This document shows, piece after piece, positions 29,322 through 37,977 of a stretch of 46,283 bases of DNA. The notes beneath the pieces are model-generated. The model saw nothing but the letters and a program-made list of their open reading frames with translations. It had not been told where the DNA came from and searched no databases. Where the stretch lies: positions 1 through 46,283 of the forward strand of contig NZ_SZNM01000028.1 in assembly GCF_005870085.1 (NCBI RefSeq). The letters are read 5' to 3'. The stretch is from Aquibacillus sediminis. Lineage in GTDB: Bacteria > Bacillota > Bacilli > Bacillales > Amphibacillaceae. Numbering within the stretch: the first letter of the stretch is position 1; every line of letters begins with the position of its first letter. Both the position numbers and the translations under genes were made by a program.

Positions 29322-30923
29322 ATGCCAAATCCAGAACAACCCAAATATAAGATATCTGTTTACTTAATTAAAAAAGAGTACGGTAGTTTCGAAGATGTGA
29401 TTGATAGTGTAAAAGTAACCGATCATTACACTTTAAAAGAAGAATTTAATATTAATGGTATAGTTTATACTGGTCATAATGATTCTAATCAACCTGACTG
29501 GAACATTTTGCTACAACAGGGAGCAAATAATATGCCTAACTTATATAATCAATCTACTAGAGCTATATTATTAGTAAAGCGGGAAAATAGAATCTTTGCA
29601 TTTACATTTGGTCACGGTAAACATTTGATGCTCCCAGAATCCTATGAAAGAGGATTTGGACTAAGAGTTGTATTAAACAATGCAAATCCTGAAAAGCTTA
29701 AAAGCTTAGATGCATCTATTATTGATGACCTTATTATCCAATCAAGAACACAAGCAAGTAAATCAACAGAGATTCAAAGTTTTGACGTTGATAATTACAG
29801 GGATTTTCTCAGATCAGTAACTGCTGAGGCGATCGATAAAGATCGGTATGGTGAAATACTATCTGGAAGGGATTCCTTTCATTATAACGGTTACTTTAAT
29901 TTTCATGATCTGAGTCAACTCTGTAGCAGACTTTTGGCTGATTACAACAGTAATAAATATCAAAAAACACCTTTTTATTGGATTGATTATATAAAAAATA
30001 TAACCGATCCTCAAACAGTACAGAAATTAGATGGCAAATTAGTAGATGGGATAATGGATTCTGATAAAACTATCCATCTTGCGCCACCATATATATTAAA
30101 TTACGAAGAGAACTATACCTATTCATACACAGAAAACGGGCAAAAATTTCAAGACCTAAACATGAAAGATTTGATAAATAACAAGTTTAATTTCTTAAAT
30201 AATTTGGATGCGGATAAATTAAAGAGGCATAAAATATTTTGTTGGACGCATGGGGATAGTTACCCTCAAGAATCCTGGTCGATTTATCAATGCTGTGTTG
30301 CTGAGATAGAGTTTGACAACAAAACCTATATTTTGACATTTGGCCAATGGTTTGAGGTTGATAATGGCTTTGAAGAAAGCATTACAGACTACATTAAGAA
30401 GATTCCAAACAGCAAGTTACCATTAGATAGTTTTGATCCAGAAAAAGGCGATGTAAACGAAGAAAGTTATAATAAAAGAATGGGAGAAGAGGATTATTTC
30501 ATTTGTTTAGATAGGAAAAATATTCAAATAGATAATAGTAAAATAGAAGTCTGTGATTTACTCTCAAAAGAAGGAGAATTAATTCATGTGAAACCTTGGA
30601 GTAGCTCTTCTACACTAAGTCACTTATTTTCCCAAGGGAGAATAAGTGCAGATCTATTATCAAGTAATTATGATGCAAGAGAGAAAACAATTAATAAAAT
30701 TAATCAAATTGATTCAGAGTATTCTAATTTGATTAAAAAAGATAATTTTATTACAAATAACTACAAAGTTGTGTTTGCTATTATCTATAAAGAAAACAAG
30801 CCAATTGAAGAACGTCTACCCTTCTTCTCAAAGTTGAATTTTATGCATACACATAAGCAACTAATCAACATGCAATTTAATGTAGAAAAGATACATATTA
30901 GAAAGTTATCAACAGATTCCTAA
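29322..30923 (+). CDS. TIGR04141/DUF6119-family sporadically distributed protein
   Basis: A 533-residue protein. The N-terminus KYKISVYLIKKEYGSFEDVI and the region ALLLVKREN-like (TRAILLVKRENRIFAFTFGH, GKHLMLPESYERGFGLRVVL) match the TIGR04141 family. The later FDVDNYRDFLRSVTAEAIDK and EILSGRDSFHYNG, the YILTFGQWFEVD run and EVCDLLSKEGELIHVKPWSS also fit its typical order. The family is patchily distributed and often found in defence islands, and its activity is unknown to me. ATG 29322 has GAGGTG seven bases upstream; ATG 29307 does not. It stands alone between REPs, about 9 kb from the main island. Confidence 0.75.
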   Translation: MPNPEQPKYKISVYLIKKEYGSFEDVIDSVKVTDHYTLKEEFNINGIVYTGHNDSNQPDWNILLQQGANNMPNLYNQSTRAILLVKRENRIFAFTFGHGKHLMLPESYERGFGLRVVLNNANPEKLKSLDASIIDDLIIQSRTQASKSTEIQSFDVDNYRDFLRSVTAEAIDKDRYGEILSGRDSFHYNGYFNFHDLSQLCSRLLADYNSNKYQKTPFYWIDYIKNITDPQTVQKLDGKLVDGIMDSDKTIHLAPPYILNYEENYTYSYTENGQKFQDLNMKDLINNKFNFLNNLDADKLKRHKIFCWTHGDSYPQESWSIYQCCVAEIEFDNKTYILTFGQWFEVDNGFEESITDYIKKIPNSKLPLDSFDPEKGDVNEESYNKRMGEEDYFICLDRKNIQIDNSKIEVCDLLSKEGELIHVKPWSSSSTLSHLFSQGRISADLLSSNYDAREKTINKINQIDSEYSNLIKKDNFITNNYKVVFAIIYKENKPIEERLPFFSKLNFMHTHKQLINMQFNVEKIHIRKLSTDS

Positions 30924-30943
30924 AATAAAATGTATATACTCAC

Positions 30944-30999
30944 CAAGGAGAGTCGATCATTTCAGTTGTATAATTTCATATGATGATTGACTCTTCTTT
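30944..30999. terminator. Hairpin AAGGAGAGTC/GACTCTTCTT after the TIGR04141-type gene
   Basis: Third copy of the GGAGAGTC hairpin, here with a longer loop that holds its own small palindrome. It sits 20 bases after the stop codon and is followed by a T-rich stretch, so it may serve as terminator. Confidence 0.6.
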
Positions 31000-31067
31000 A
31001 CATTTTATTCTATAAATCTTTTGTTAATGATCATACAGCATAGGAAAATATGCTCACAAACCGTTCG

Positions 31068-31112
31068 TAATACGTGGACATTTGTGTTTTTAGGGGGTCT
31101 GACCCCTATATC
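31068..31112. repeat. REP element
   Basis: Degenerate hairpin A (GTTCGTAATACGTGGAC), spacer ATTTGTGTTTTTA, core GGGGTCTGACCCC at 31094-31106, then TATATCC. Confidence 0.85.
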
Positions 31113-31285
31113 CTGTTATTTGTTAACAAGATTATCGCATGGTTTTAAGCGGGAGACCATGTGGGTATTATTTGACGCTTACGGATCATGAACATGATAA
31201 TGTGGAAAACCTGCTCGATAACAGACCCAAAAATGCTGATAATAGTCCCCATTTTTTTCGGCCTCTTATTCACATAATGGACCAC

Positions 31286-31680
31286 TTATTTTGAACATTC
31301 CCCACAAATCATCTTCTCTAAGAATGTTTCATTTTTATTTTCATTGATTTCTGGCAAGGGAGCTGAACGTTTCTTCTTTACCTCTTGCGCTCGCTCATCT
31401 AATATCTTCTGTACTTCATCCCACTTTTTCTGTGGTATGATCGGTTCGTGATGCTCCTCTATATAATACTGATGTTCTTGCCCTTCATTAGGAACGTTTT
31501 TCTTTCGGCCATTTTGCAACGCTATCGTTTGTTGGAATAAAATATCGCCTTTATAAACCACATTTCTTAAGATGGTAATAACCGTTCTAGCTCCCCAGGT
31601 TAAATTACCAGTTGGGCTCGGAATCTTTTTTCACTTAAATCAACTGCGATTTGAGCCACAGTGGCTCCTTTTCGTACCGG
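31286..31680 (-). pseudogene. Serine recombinase fragment with frameshift
   Basis: The minus strand from about 31680 reads RKGATVAQIAVDLSEK, then after a frame change IPSPTGNLTWGARTVITILR, NVVYKGDILFQQTIAL, GQEHQYYIEEHHEPIIPQKK, and stops at MICGECSK, in the middle of the zinc ribbon. So it keeps only the recombinase domain of a large serine recombinase. It differs from the remnant at 14634-15790, so at least two integrase-bearing elements have been lost from this region. Confidence 0.8.
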
Positions 31681-31681
31681 G

Positions 31682-31729
31682 TTGTCCACCTTTCATGGAC
31701 TAATGTCTTTTTTGGGTACCGATATCCCT
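31682..31729. repeat. REP variant with GGTACC arm
   Basis: TTGTCCACCTTTCATGGAC, spacer AATGTCTTTTTT, GGGTACCGATATCCC. It resembles the unit at 22795-22860. It lies at the junction between the recombinase remnant and a yifB remnant. Confidence 0.7.
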
Positions 31730-31733
31730 TGCT

Positions 31734-32066
31734 CTTCTCCATTTAAATCAGCGATGGTTCTAGCTAATCGTAAAATTTTCACTTGAACACGGTTGCTCCA
31801 TAGTTGTTTTTGGGCACATTTTTCAATTAGTTGAATTTGATCTAGGGACACGTTGCCTTTGTTTTTCAGTGTTTCAAGCGAGGCGGTTGCATTCCGATCA
31901 TTGCTTTGGTAACGCGCTTGTTGCATCGTTTGCGCTTCGATCACTTGTTTACGTAGCTCTGCAGATGTGGGACCTTTTGCGGCATTGGTATTGACACGGG
32001 AACGAGTGATAGGAAAATATCAAACCGATCGAGCAAAGGACCGGAGATTCTGTTGTGATACTTTTC
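31734..32066 (-). pseudogene. yifB internal fragment with small deletion
   Basis: The minus strand reads KYHNRISGPLLDRFDIFLSL VPVS, then a four-base deletion shifts the frame (bases TGAA lost from the codons for Met-Asn), then SAELRKQVIEAQTMQQARYQ, SLETLKNKGNVSLDQIQLIE and ARTIADLNGEEQ. Both ends break at REPs (31682-31729 and 32071). It corresponds to about residues 372-480 of the intact protein and is closest in sequence to the remnant at 5746-6357. Confidence 0.85.
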
Positions 32067-32067
32067 C

Positions 32068-32146
32068 CAAGGGGTCTGACCCCTATATCCTAGGGGGGGC
32101 AGACCCCTATATCCGATCATGGGTCACTGGTACCCCATAGCCCCAT
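32068..32146. repeat. Cluster of three REP cores
   Basis: GGGGTCTGACCCC (32071-32083), GGGGGCAGACCCC (32095-32107), each followed by TATATCC, then GGGTCACTGGTACCCC (32116-32131). It ends three bases before the stop codon of the gene at 32149. Confidence 0.85.
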
Positions 32147-32148
32147 TA

Positions 32149-32967
32149 TTATCTATTTAAAACTTTTTGTTTTTCCTTGTTAAACTCATCTTGTGATAAA
32201 TATCCATCTTTATATAAACTGACAAGTTTTTGAATTTCGTTAATCCTAGAATGATTTTTCTCAGTTGAAGATATATTTTGGTTATAATAACTCTGTTTAT
32301 CCTCTTTATCCGCTTGATGAATCAAGACCTCTCCTAACTTAAACCATTCATATACTTCATTATATGCTTTTTTATATTCGGTAGTATTCGTCTCTAATTT
32401 TTTTAAAAAGTTAAAAAAACTAAATCTTTTTATAGGTTGGTTTGTATCATTTACTACAAATTGCAACTCTATATCCTTAACTTTTTCATGGTGATTTTTT
32501 TTACCACTTAAACCACCGATAATAGCACCCGTACCACCTAATGCTAAGCCGCCCATAATTGTTCCTGCTAATTGACTTCCTCTTGATGTTCGAGTAATAG
32601 ATTCACTGTCTTGAATGATTTCAACCTGTAACAAATCACGATAATTAATTTGAACTATATCAAAGTAGCCATCTTCTTTTAAAACAAAGTAAATACTTTT
32701 ATCTCCCTCACTATAGATAAGAGTATCTTTGGACCATTCATTTGTGAATTTTTTTGTTTCTTTTATTTTAAAATTGTCTATTGTTTCCAGTAAAACTTCA
32801 TCTGAGGTTTTACCACCAAATTCTTCTTTTTCATTTTTCTTTTGCATTACATCCAAAAGAACACCAATACCTATTATGACTAGTGGGATTATTAATAACA
32901 ACCATGGATTAACGGATATTATTATTAAAATGATTACAAATATTAATATGCCTAAAAATATTGGCAC
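32149..32967 (-). CDS. Membrane protein with Gly-rich segment and SHOCT domain
   Basis: A 272-residue protein. Two adjacent hydrophobic stretches at residues 4-40 (IFLGILIFVIILIIISV, LLLIIPLVIIGIGVLLDV) make an N-terminal hairpin anchor. A soluble domain follows (SKDTLIYSEGDKSIYFVLKE, a PH-like pattern), then a glycine-zipper-like run SQLAGTIMGGLALGGTGAII near 135-155. The C-terminal SHOCT motif is INEIQKLVSLYKDGYLSQDE FNKEK. SHOCT domains are short oligomerisation modules. GTG 32967 has GGGAGG eight bases upstream; the GTG at 32976 overlaps that site. Role unknown; an envelope or superinfection-related role is possible but unsupported. Confidence 0.7.
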   Translation of the reverse strand: MPIFLGILIFVIILIIISVNPWLLLIIPLVIIGIGVLLDVMQKKNEKEEFGGKTSDEVLLETIDNFKIKETKKFTNEWSKDTLIYSEGDKSIYFVLKEDGYFDIVQINYRDLLQVEIIQDSESITRTSRGSQLAGTIMGGLALGGTGAIIGGLSGKKNHHEKVKDIELQFVVNDTNQPIKRFSFFNFLKKLETNTTEYKKAYNEVYEWFKLGEVLIHQADKEDKQSYYNQNISSTEKNHSRINEIQKLVSLYKDGYLSQDEFNKEKQKVLNR

Positions 32968-33060
32968 ATTAATCACCTCCCCCTTTCCTACTCATCTTAC
33001 CACAATTTTCTGTAAGATAGCACTTCTTAACTCCCTAATGGGATAACTAATAAAGAACGA

Positions 33061-33160
33061 TTCTAAACGGGGGTGATTTAAATACCGTTACCCTTGCTAT
33101 GTAATTACATAAAAGTAACCACTTTACCTTGGTAGGGTAGGGGCGATTGCTTTTTTATGA
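33061..33160 (+). other. Decayed type I toxin-antitoxin remnant
   Basis: AAAGTAACCAC...GCGATTGCTTTTTT has the layout of the antitoxin terminator and toxin end seen at 1622-1676, but the stop codon position (AAGCAATCG in place of AAGTAATCG on the minus strand) and stem are degraded. Only a trace remains. Confidence 0.4.
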
Positions 33161-33257
33161 GTTCTGATCTCATGCCTAAACTTACAAGAACGAACATTCC
33201 TGGTTAAACGAGATACCTCTTTAGAATGAAGAGCATTCCAATAAAAGATGATCGACT

Positions 33258-33337
33258 GTCCTTGTTGAATGGACATTTGTGTTTTCAGGGGGTCTGACCC
33301 CTGTATCCAGGGGTATGCTCACTGTCCCCAATATCCC
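33258..33337. repeat. REP element plus TATGCTCA-type variant
   Basis: GTCCTTGTTGAATGGAC, spacer ATTTGTGTTTTCA, core GGGGTCTGACCCC at 33289-33301, TGTATCC, then AGGGGTATGCTCACTGTCCCC (33309-33329) and AATATCCC. It shows that the long-loop variant is a regular companion of the main core. Confidence 0.85.
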
Positions 33338-33382
33338 GCTGATAACATAACTGTACATTCGTCTTTATAAATTATTAATTCC

Positions 33383-33423
33383 AAAAGTAGCGGAATTAGG
33401 AAATACCCGTTCCGCTACTTTTT
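33383..33423. terminator. Strong bidirectional terminator
   Basis: AAAAGTAGCGGAA (33383-33395) pairs perfectly with TTCCGCTACTTTT (33410-33422), with A and T runs on both sides. It is the likely end of the long minus-strand amide transport operon and separates it from the repeat region. Confidence 0.8.
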
Positions 33424-33697
33424 GTATATTCTTGTTCTTATACGAATTAACTTATAAATGTTCTTCTCTATACTAATAATTCCGGATGGGTGCCCCCCCT
33501 TTCCCAAACCATGCTACGAAATACTTTCAAAAATCAACCAATAGATTGTGTACCCTTGTTCTGCTCTCAAAAGATTATGAAGGAAAGTTTGCGAAAAGAT
33601 TTGGAGTAAGGAAATTGGCTAAAAAAGAAACTATATAGGGTACATATCACTGATACCTACTATCAAAATTCACAGAAAATTTTCAGTTAAACAACTT

Positions 33698-35464
33698 TTA
33701 TAATTTATTGATCACTAAGCCGTTATCCGTATTAGTTGTCCTAATGAGGTCTTTATACAAATGTGGTTGTCTCATTAGAACCAGATCTTTACGGCGAACA
33801 ACATTAGTTGGATAGGTGGTGTTTTCTTCATTCGTTGTATCCATTTCAATTATTGCAACTCCCTCTTCTCCAAATAAAACGGATTCGTTACGAGGAAAGT
33901 GAAAAGTATCTGGTCCAAAAACTCCACTTCTACCTTTACTAATTTTCATATCGTCATCCAATGCGTTCGAAAAAGCTAAATAAACATTATTTTCTCCTGC
34001 ACGAACTCTATAAAAATGCCAATGGAGTGGATCTGCTCCCGTAGGAATAGGATAGTTTTGTTCTACATCTGTACCAACATGCCCAGAGGTAATTGGAACA
34101 TCTATGGCAGAAGGACAGACAATTAAGTCGCTTCCCAATAGAGATAATACTCGACCAGTCTCAGGGAACATAGCATCATATCCTACCAACATACCAACCC
34201 TACCAATTGGTAGATCAAAAGTTTCCCATTTTTCACCTGGTGTTGCCCACTCCTTATCTTTTGTATTTAAATGCATCTTTCTATATTTACCTATAAATCC
34301 TTCTGGTCCTGTAAGAATAGCAGTGTTGTAGTAAGAGGAACCTTCCACCTCAACGAATCCAGAAACAATGTATATTTTATGTTTTATCGAAAGATGGACG
34401 ATCGATTCTACACTAGGTCCCAAAATGGTTTCAGCAGATTCTGGTTGGAAAGGTCCACTAATAGAAAGTTCAGGGAACACAACTAATTCCGCACCGTTTT
34501 GTTTAGCCTCTACAGTTAAATCTAGTATCTTTTCTACATTCACTTCAACATTGGATGTGACTTCCATTTGCGCAACGGAAATACGAGACTTTTTCCCCTT
34601 TGGTAGGGGGTTATTTCCATATAGGCCAAAAAAATCAAGAGGGTTCCACATAAACGTATTTGTCATTAACTCCATATACTTTTCTGGTCTTCTATCAAAT
34701 AAAATGGAATTATCACTAATCTCATTTTTACGAGATTCGGCTAAATCAACCTCACCATAAAAGATTCCATCCCCCTTATCTACATAGCCTTGAACATGTC
34801 CATCCGGGCTAATGACACAGCTCCCGCCACTAAATTGCACTGTACGTTCGTACCCCCATCTGTTACTTTCTATTAAATAACATTGGTTTTCATATGCTCG
34901 ATTAATCCAATATGGTGCAGGGGTACGCTCTGCTAACCAATTGCTTATATGGCAAATCACGTCCGTCCCACGCAAGGCAACTAATCTAGCTGTTTCTATA
35001 AAATGAATATCCATGCAGATGAGTAGTGATATCTTTCCAATTTCCGTATCAAAAACAGGATGGTCAATGTCGCCAGAAGCAGCCCACTTTGGTTCAGATA
35101 TATATGGATGTGTCTTACGATGTTTTCCAATTAAACCTTTAGGTCCAATTAAAACAGCAGAGTTATAATATAAATTAGTCTTTAAATCAACTTCAGGAAG
35201 ACCAATAACAATATATATATTATATCTCGTTGCTAATTCTTCAAATTGGTTAGTAGTCTTTCCCGGAATAGATTCGACAAATGGAGCAACCTCTTCACGG
35301 TTATACCAACAATAACCCGTCGTCCCCATTTCAGGAGTAACAATTAACTTTGCACCACTTCTTGCTGCTTCTTCCACCATTTGATAGAGCATACCTATAT
35401 TATAATCTTTCTCAAACTGCGTTGGCTCAAATTGGATCGCTGCTACTTTATAGTTTGTGTTCAT
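33698..35464 (-). CDS. Tandem carbon-nitrogen hydrolase (two nitrilase domains, second lacks Cys)
   Basis: A 588-residue fusion of two nitrilase-superfamily domains. The first (residues 5-275) has the full triad: Glu 45 (LIVTPEMGTTGYCW), Lys 117 (IGKHRKTHP), Cys 150 (SLLICMDIHF). The second (292-580) keeps Glu 332 (LVVFPELSISGPF) and Lys 396 (IGKYRKMHL), but the Cys position is Gly 428 (MLVGYDAMFPE), so it cannot form the thioester intermediate. The family hydrolyses amides, carbamoyl groups or nitriles. AAGGAG precedes ATG 35464. It is the last gene of the ABC/amidase cluster, separated from the acetamidase gene by a hairpin at 35504-35536. The second domain may be structural or regulatory. 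Confidence 0.88.
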   Translation of the reverse strand: MNTNYKVAAIQFEPTQFEKDYNIGMLYQMVEEAARSGAKLIVTPEMGTTGYCWYNREEVAPFVESIPGKTTNQFEELATRYNIYIVIGLPEVDLKTNLYYNSAVLIGPKGLIGKHRKTHPYISEPKWAASGDIDHPVFDTEIGKISLLICMDIHFIETARLVALRGTDVICHISNWLAERTPAPYWINRAYENQCYLIESNRWGYERTVQFSGGSCVISPDGHVQGYVDKGDGIFYGEVDLAESRKNEISDNSILFDRRPEKYMELMTNTFMWNPLDFFGLYGNNPLPKGKKSRISVAQMEVTSNVEVNVEKILDLTVEAKQNGAELVVFPELSISGPFQPESAETILGPSVESIVHLSIKHKIYIVSGFVEVEGSSYYNTAILTGPEGFIGKYRKMHLNTKDKEWATPGEKWETFDLPIGRVGMLVGYDAMFPETGRVLSLLGSDLIVCPSAIDVPITSGHVGTDVEQNYPIPTGADPLHWHFYRVRAGENNVYLAFSNALDDDMKISKGRSGVFGPDTFHFPRNESVLFGEEGVAIIEMDTTNEENTTYPTNVVRRKDLVLMRQPHLYKDLIRTTNTDNGLVINKL

Positions 35465-35503
35465 AAAAAATTAACTCCTTTTAACTAAAAATTGAATGAA
35501 AAG

Positions 35504-35536
35504 AGAGACGCCCTAGTCATTAAAGGCGTCTAGTCT
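35504..35536 (-). terminator. Hairpin between acetamidase and tandem nitrilase genes
   Basis: AGACGCC (35506-35512) pairs with GGCGTCT (35525-35531), extended by AGAG/CTCT. On the minus strand it is followed by CTTTTCATTC, a weak T-run, so it may act as partial terminator or as a stop for RNA decay, lowering expression of the last gene. Confidence 0.55.
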
Positions 35537-35542
35537 CTAAAA

Positions 35543-36478
35543 TTATTCTCCAGGATGTACATATTTCTTCTGAATTTTAGCAACCAATGAATAATAAGTA
35601 TCTACCATATTACCGACATACAGATTACCAATTTGAGTTAGGGCTTGGTACGCTTCAAATTTTTCCCAACCTAACTCTACCATCCAATCGATTAGTTCGG
35701 CATAAGCAATTCGAGCTGCATCCTCCATTGGACGAGCACTACCCACTACCATATACTCGGTATCACTTTCAATTCTCGGCCACTTTATTTCTTTTCCTTT
35801 AATTAATTCAAATTTCATCTTAACTTTCGCTGCAATTTCTAAGGCTACCCCGCATAGTTCTCCATCCCCTTGACCAGCGTGGCAGTCACCTGTATAAAAA
35901 TATGCCCCTTCCGTTCTTACTGGTAAATATACCTTATTCCCTGGCTTTGTATCTGGAACATCCATGTTTCCTCCATGATCAAAAGGAGTAAGTGCAGAAA
36001 CAGCTTCAATTTCTGGTGCTGTTCCAATTGTGCCTAAGAATGGACGCCACGGGAAATTTAAACGTTCATTATTTGTTAACATTCCATTAGCTAACTTATA
36101 GATCCAAACCTTTTCTGGTAATGGTTCGTGTAATGTTCTTGTTAAATCAGTAGCAGTTAAACCACCGAAATTTTCTTTCATCACACTAACAGCCCAATCT
36201 CTTGTTGGTTCAATATCAATAATATGTGCCACTAGTGTATCTCCTGGTTCAGCGCCTTCTATATATATTGGACCTGTTTGCGGATTTAAATAGTCCCCCA
36301 AAATTTTAGATGGTACATCATCTCCACTAGTAATTTGATTTTCAAATGCATCTTTTGTTAAAATTTCAACAACTTCTCCCGGAGACACACGTACTATCGG
36401 ATCAATATATTTTGAGAATACATAGCTATGTTCTCCTGGTTGCTCAATCATTTTAATACTTTTAAGTGTTTTTCCCAT
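35543..36478 (-). CDS. Acetamidase/formamidase family protein
   Basis: A 311-residue protein of the FmdA_AmdA family. Motifs include YVFSKYIDPIVRVSPGEVVE, then PIYIEGAEPGDTLVAHIIDI, FLGTIGTAPE, and the active-site-like GAYFYTGDCHAGQGDGELCG. The end ALTQIGNLYVGNMVDTYYSL is also characteristic. Family members release ammonia from formamide, acetamide or related short amides and use a metal site. AGGTGA precedes ATG 36478. It lies directly behind the ATPase gene of a Urt/Liv-type importer, the same order known for formamide/short-chain amide operons in other bacteria, which supports import plus hydrolysis of a small amide. Substrate cannot be fixed from sequence. Confidence 0.88.
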   Translation of the reverse strand: MGKTLKSIKMIEQPGEHSYVFSKYIDPIVRVSPGEVVEILTKDAFENQITSGDDVPSKILGDYLNPQTGPIYIEGAEPGDTLVAHIIDIEPTRDWAVSVMKENFGGLTATDLTRTLHEPLPEKVWIYKLANGMLTNNERLNFPWRPFLGTIGTAPEIEAVSALTPFDHGGNMDVPDTKPGNKVYLPVRTEGAYFYTGDCHAGQGDGELCGVALEIAAKVKMKFELIKGKEIKWPRIESDTEYMVVGSARPMEDAARIAYAELIDWMVELGWEKFEAYQALTQIGNLYVGNMVDTYYSLVAKIQKKYVHPGE

Positions 36479-36505
36479 AGGTATATCACCTTTCTATAAT
36501 AAATT

Positions 36506-37204
36506 TTAAACTGCTAAATATTGTTTTAAGACACTATAATCTTTAATATCGTCACCAACAATTTCTCCAACCACCTGCCCTTTATCCATCGCATAACAAC
36601 GCTGTGACATCTGTTGAATCAAACCAATATGTTGTTCTACAAAAAGAACTGTTATTCCAATATCCTTGTTAATCTGCCGAACAATATCACTTATATGACT
36701 TACTAGGTTTGGCTGAATCCCTTCTGTAGGCTCATCTAACACAAGTAGATCAGGGTTACCAACAAGAGCCCTACTAACTGCTAATGCGGCTTGTTCACCA
36801 CCACTAAGTGTCCCTGCCTTTTGCTTTCTTCTATCTTTTAACTTAGGAAAATATTCATACACTAAGTTTAAATCGTTGTTCTTTCTGTCCTTATTAATAG
36901 ATCCACCCATTAATAGATTTTCTTCTACAGTCAATGTAGGAAATGTACCATGACCTTGAGGTACATAACCTATACCGAACCACGCCCTCTCGTAGGCCTT
37001 TAATTTTGTGATATTTTTCTCTTTAAATGTTATTTCACCATTAGTACTCGGAATAAGACCCATTAAAGTTTTAACGAATGTACTCTTTCCAATTCCGTTT
37101 CGACCGATAATCGAGACAATCTCGCCTTCTTGAACTTCTATATTCAAATCCCTTACGACGATAACCTTGTCATATCCGGATTGTAATCCCTGAACCTTTA
37201 ACAT
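36506..37204 (-). CDS. Branched-chain/urea/amide ABC transporter ATP-binding protein (UrtE/LivF type)
   Basis: A 232-residue ABC ATPase: Walker A IIGRNGIGKST (32-42), ABC signature LSGGEQ (133-138), Walker B LLVLDEPTEGIQ (153-164). The EGIQPN continuation is typical of the LivF/UrtE subfamily. ATG 37204 has AAAGGGGG upstream; an earlier in-frame start at 37222 overlaps that site. It follows the UrtD/LivG-type gene closely. It powers import by the complex encoded at 36506-41245. Confidence 0.92.
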   Translation of the reverse strand: MLKVQGLQSGYDKVIVVRDLNIEVQEGEIVSIIGRNGIGKSTFVKTLMGLIPSTNGEITFKEKNITKLKAYERAWFGIGYVPQGHGTFPTLTVEENLLMGGSINKDRKNNDLNLVYEYFPKLKDRRKQKAGTLSGGEQAALAVSRALVGNPDLLVLDEPTEGIQPNLVSHISDIVRQINKDIGITVLFVEQHIGLIQQMSQRCYAMDKGQVVGEIVGDDIKDYSVLKQYLAV

Positions 37205-37224
37205 GCTAATCCCCCTTTCCAATT

Positions 37225-37977
37225 TCAGCCATTTCCTAAATAAATTTGAACAACTTCTTCATTTGATTCAATTTCAGAAATTGTTCCTTCTGCAAATTTC
37301 TGCCCGAAGTGTAATACAGTTACCTTCTGGGCTATTTGCCTTACAAAATCCATATCGTGATCAATAAATAAAATAGTGATTCCTTCTTTATTTAGCTTTC
37401 TGACTAATTGCGCAGTAAATTCTGTTTCTTCTGGCCCCATCCCAGCAGCAGGTTCATCGAGTAGCAATAACCTTGGTTTACACGCTAGTGACATTGCTAT
37501 TTCAAGCCATTGCTGTTGACCGTGGGAGAGATTATTCACAATTTCATTTTTCAAATGACGGACATCCATTAGATCTAGTAATTTAGTAATCTCTTCATCC
37601 ATTTTTGCTAGTTTTGTATGTTTTTGTGTAGCGATTCGCATATTGTCATACACACTAAGTTCACCAAACACACCTGGAATTTGCATTTTAATACTTAACC
37701 CCATATCTGCTCTTTCCCAGTTTTTCTTCTTTGTAATATCTTTCCCTTCAAAATAGACACTACCAACACTCGGTTCATAAACACCCATAATCATTTTGAA
37801 AATGGTACTCTTCCCAGCACCATTTGGACCAATAAGACAGTGTAACTCCCCTTCTCTTATGGATAGGTCAACGCCATCCACAGCCCTAATCCCGCCAAAG
37901 TATTTCCCTAAATTTTTTAACTCTAAGATGCTTTTTACGCTTACTTTATTCGCACTTCTAGTTAATACTGTGTCCAT
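37225..37977 (-). CDS. ABC transporter ATP-binding protein (UrtD/LivG type)
   Basis: A 250-residue ABC ATPase: Walker A IGPNGAGKST (49-58), signature LSHGQQQWLEIAMSL, Walker B LLLLDEPAAGMGPEET. The sequence KKNWERADMGLSIKMQIPGV is closer to urea-type UrtD than to LivG. The gene overlaps the end of the upstream permease gene by 20 bases, and AAGGAGAAAG precedes ATG 37977. Partner of the LivF/UrtE-type ATPase. Confidence 0.92.
   Translation of the reverse strand: MDTVLTRSANKVSVKSILELKNLGKYFGGIRAVDGVDLSIREGELHCLIGPNGAGKSTIFKMIMGVYEPSVGSVYFEGKDITKKKNWERADMGLSIKMQIPGVFGELSVYDNMRIATQKHTKLAKMDEEITKLLDLMDVRHLKNEIVNNLSHGQQQWLEIAMSLACKPRLLLLDEPAAGMGPEETEFTAQLVRKLNKEGITILFIDHDMDFVRQIAQKVTVLHFGQKFAEGTISEIESNEEVVQIYLGNG

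Larger units (their letters stand above)
33161..33697. other. Intergenic with REP and strong terminator
   Basis: Besides the REP (33258-33337) and the terminator (33383-33423) there is about 270 bases with no recognisable gene before the stop of the tandem nitrilase. Confidence 0.5.

Noticed and set aside
33530-33660. Possible coding trace before the tandem nitrilase
   Set aside because: Short phrases read as protein in two frames but no family, start or continuous frame could be supported.
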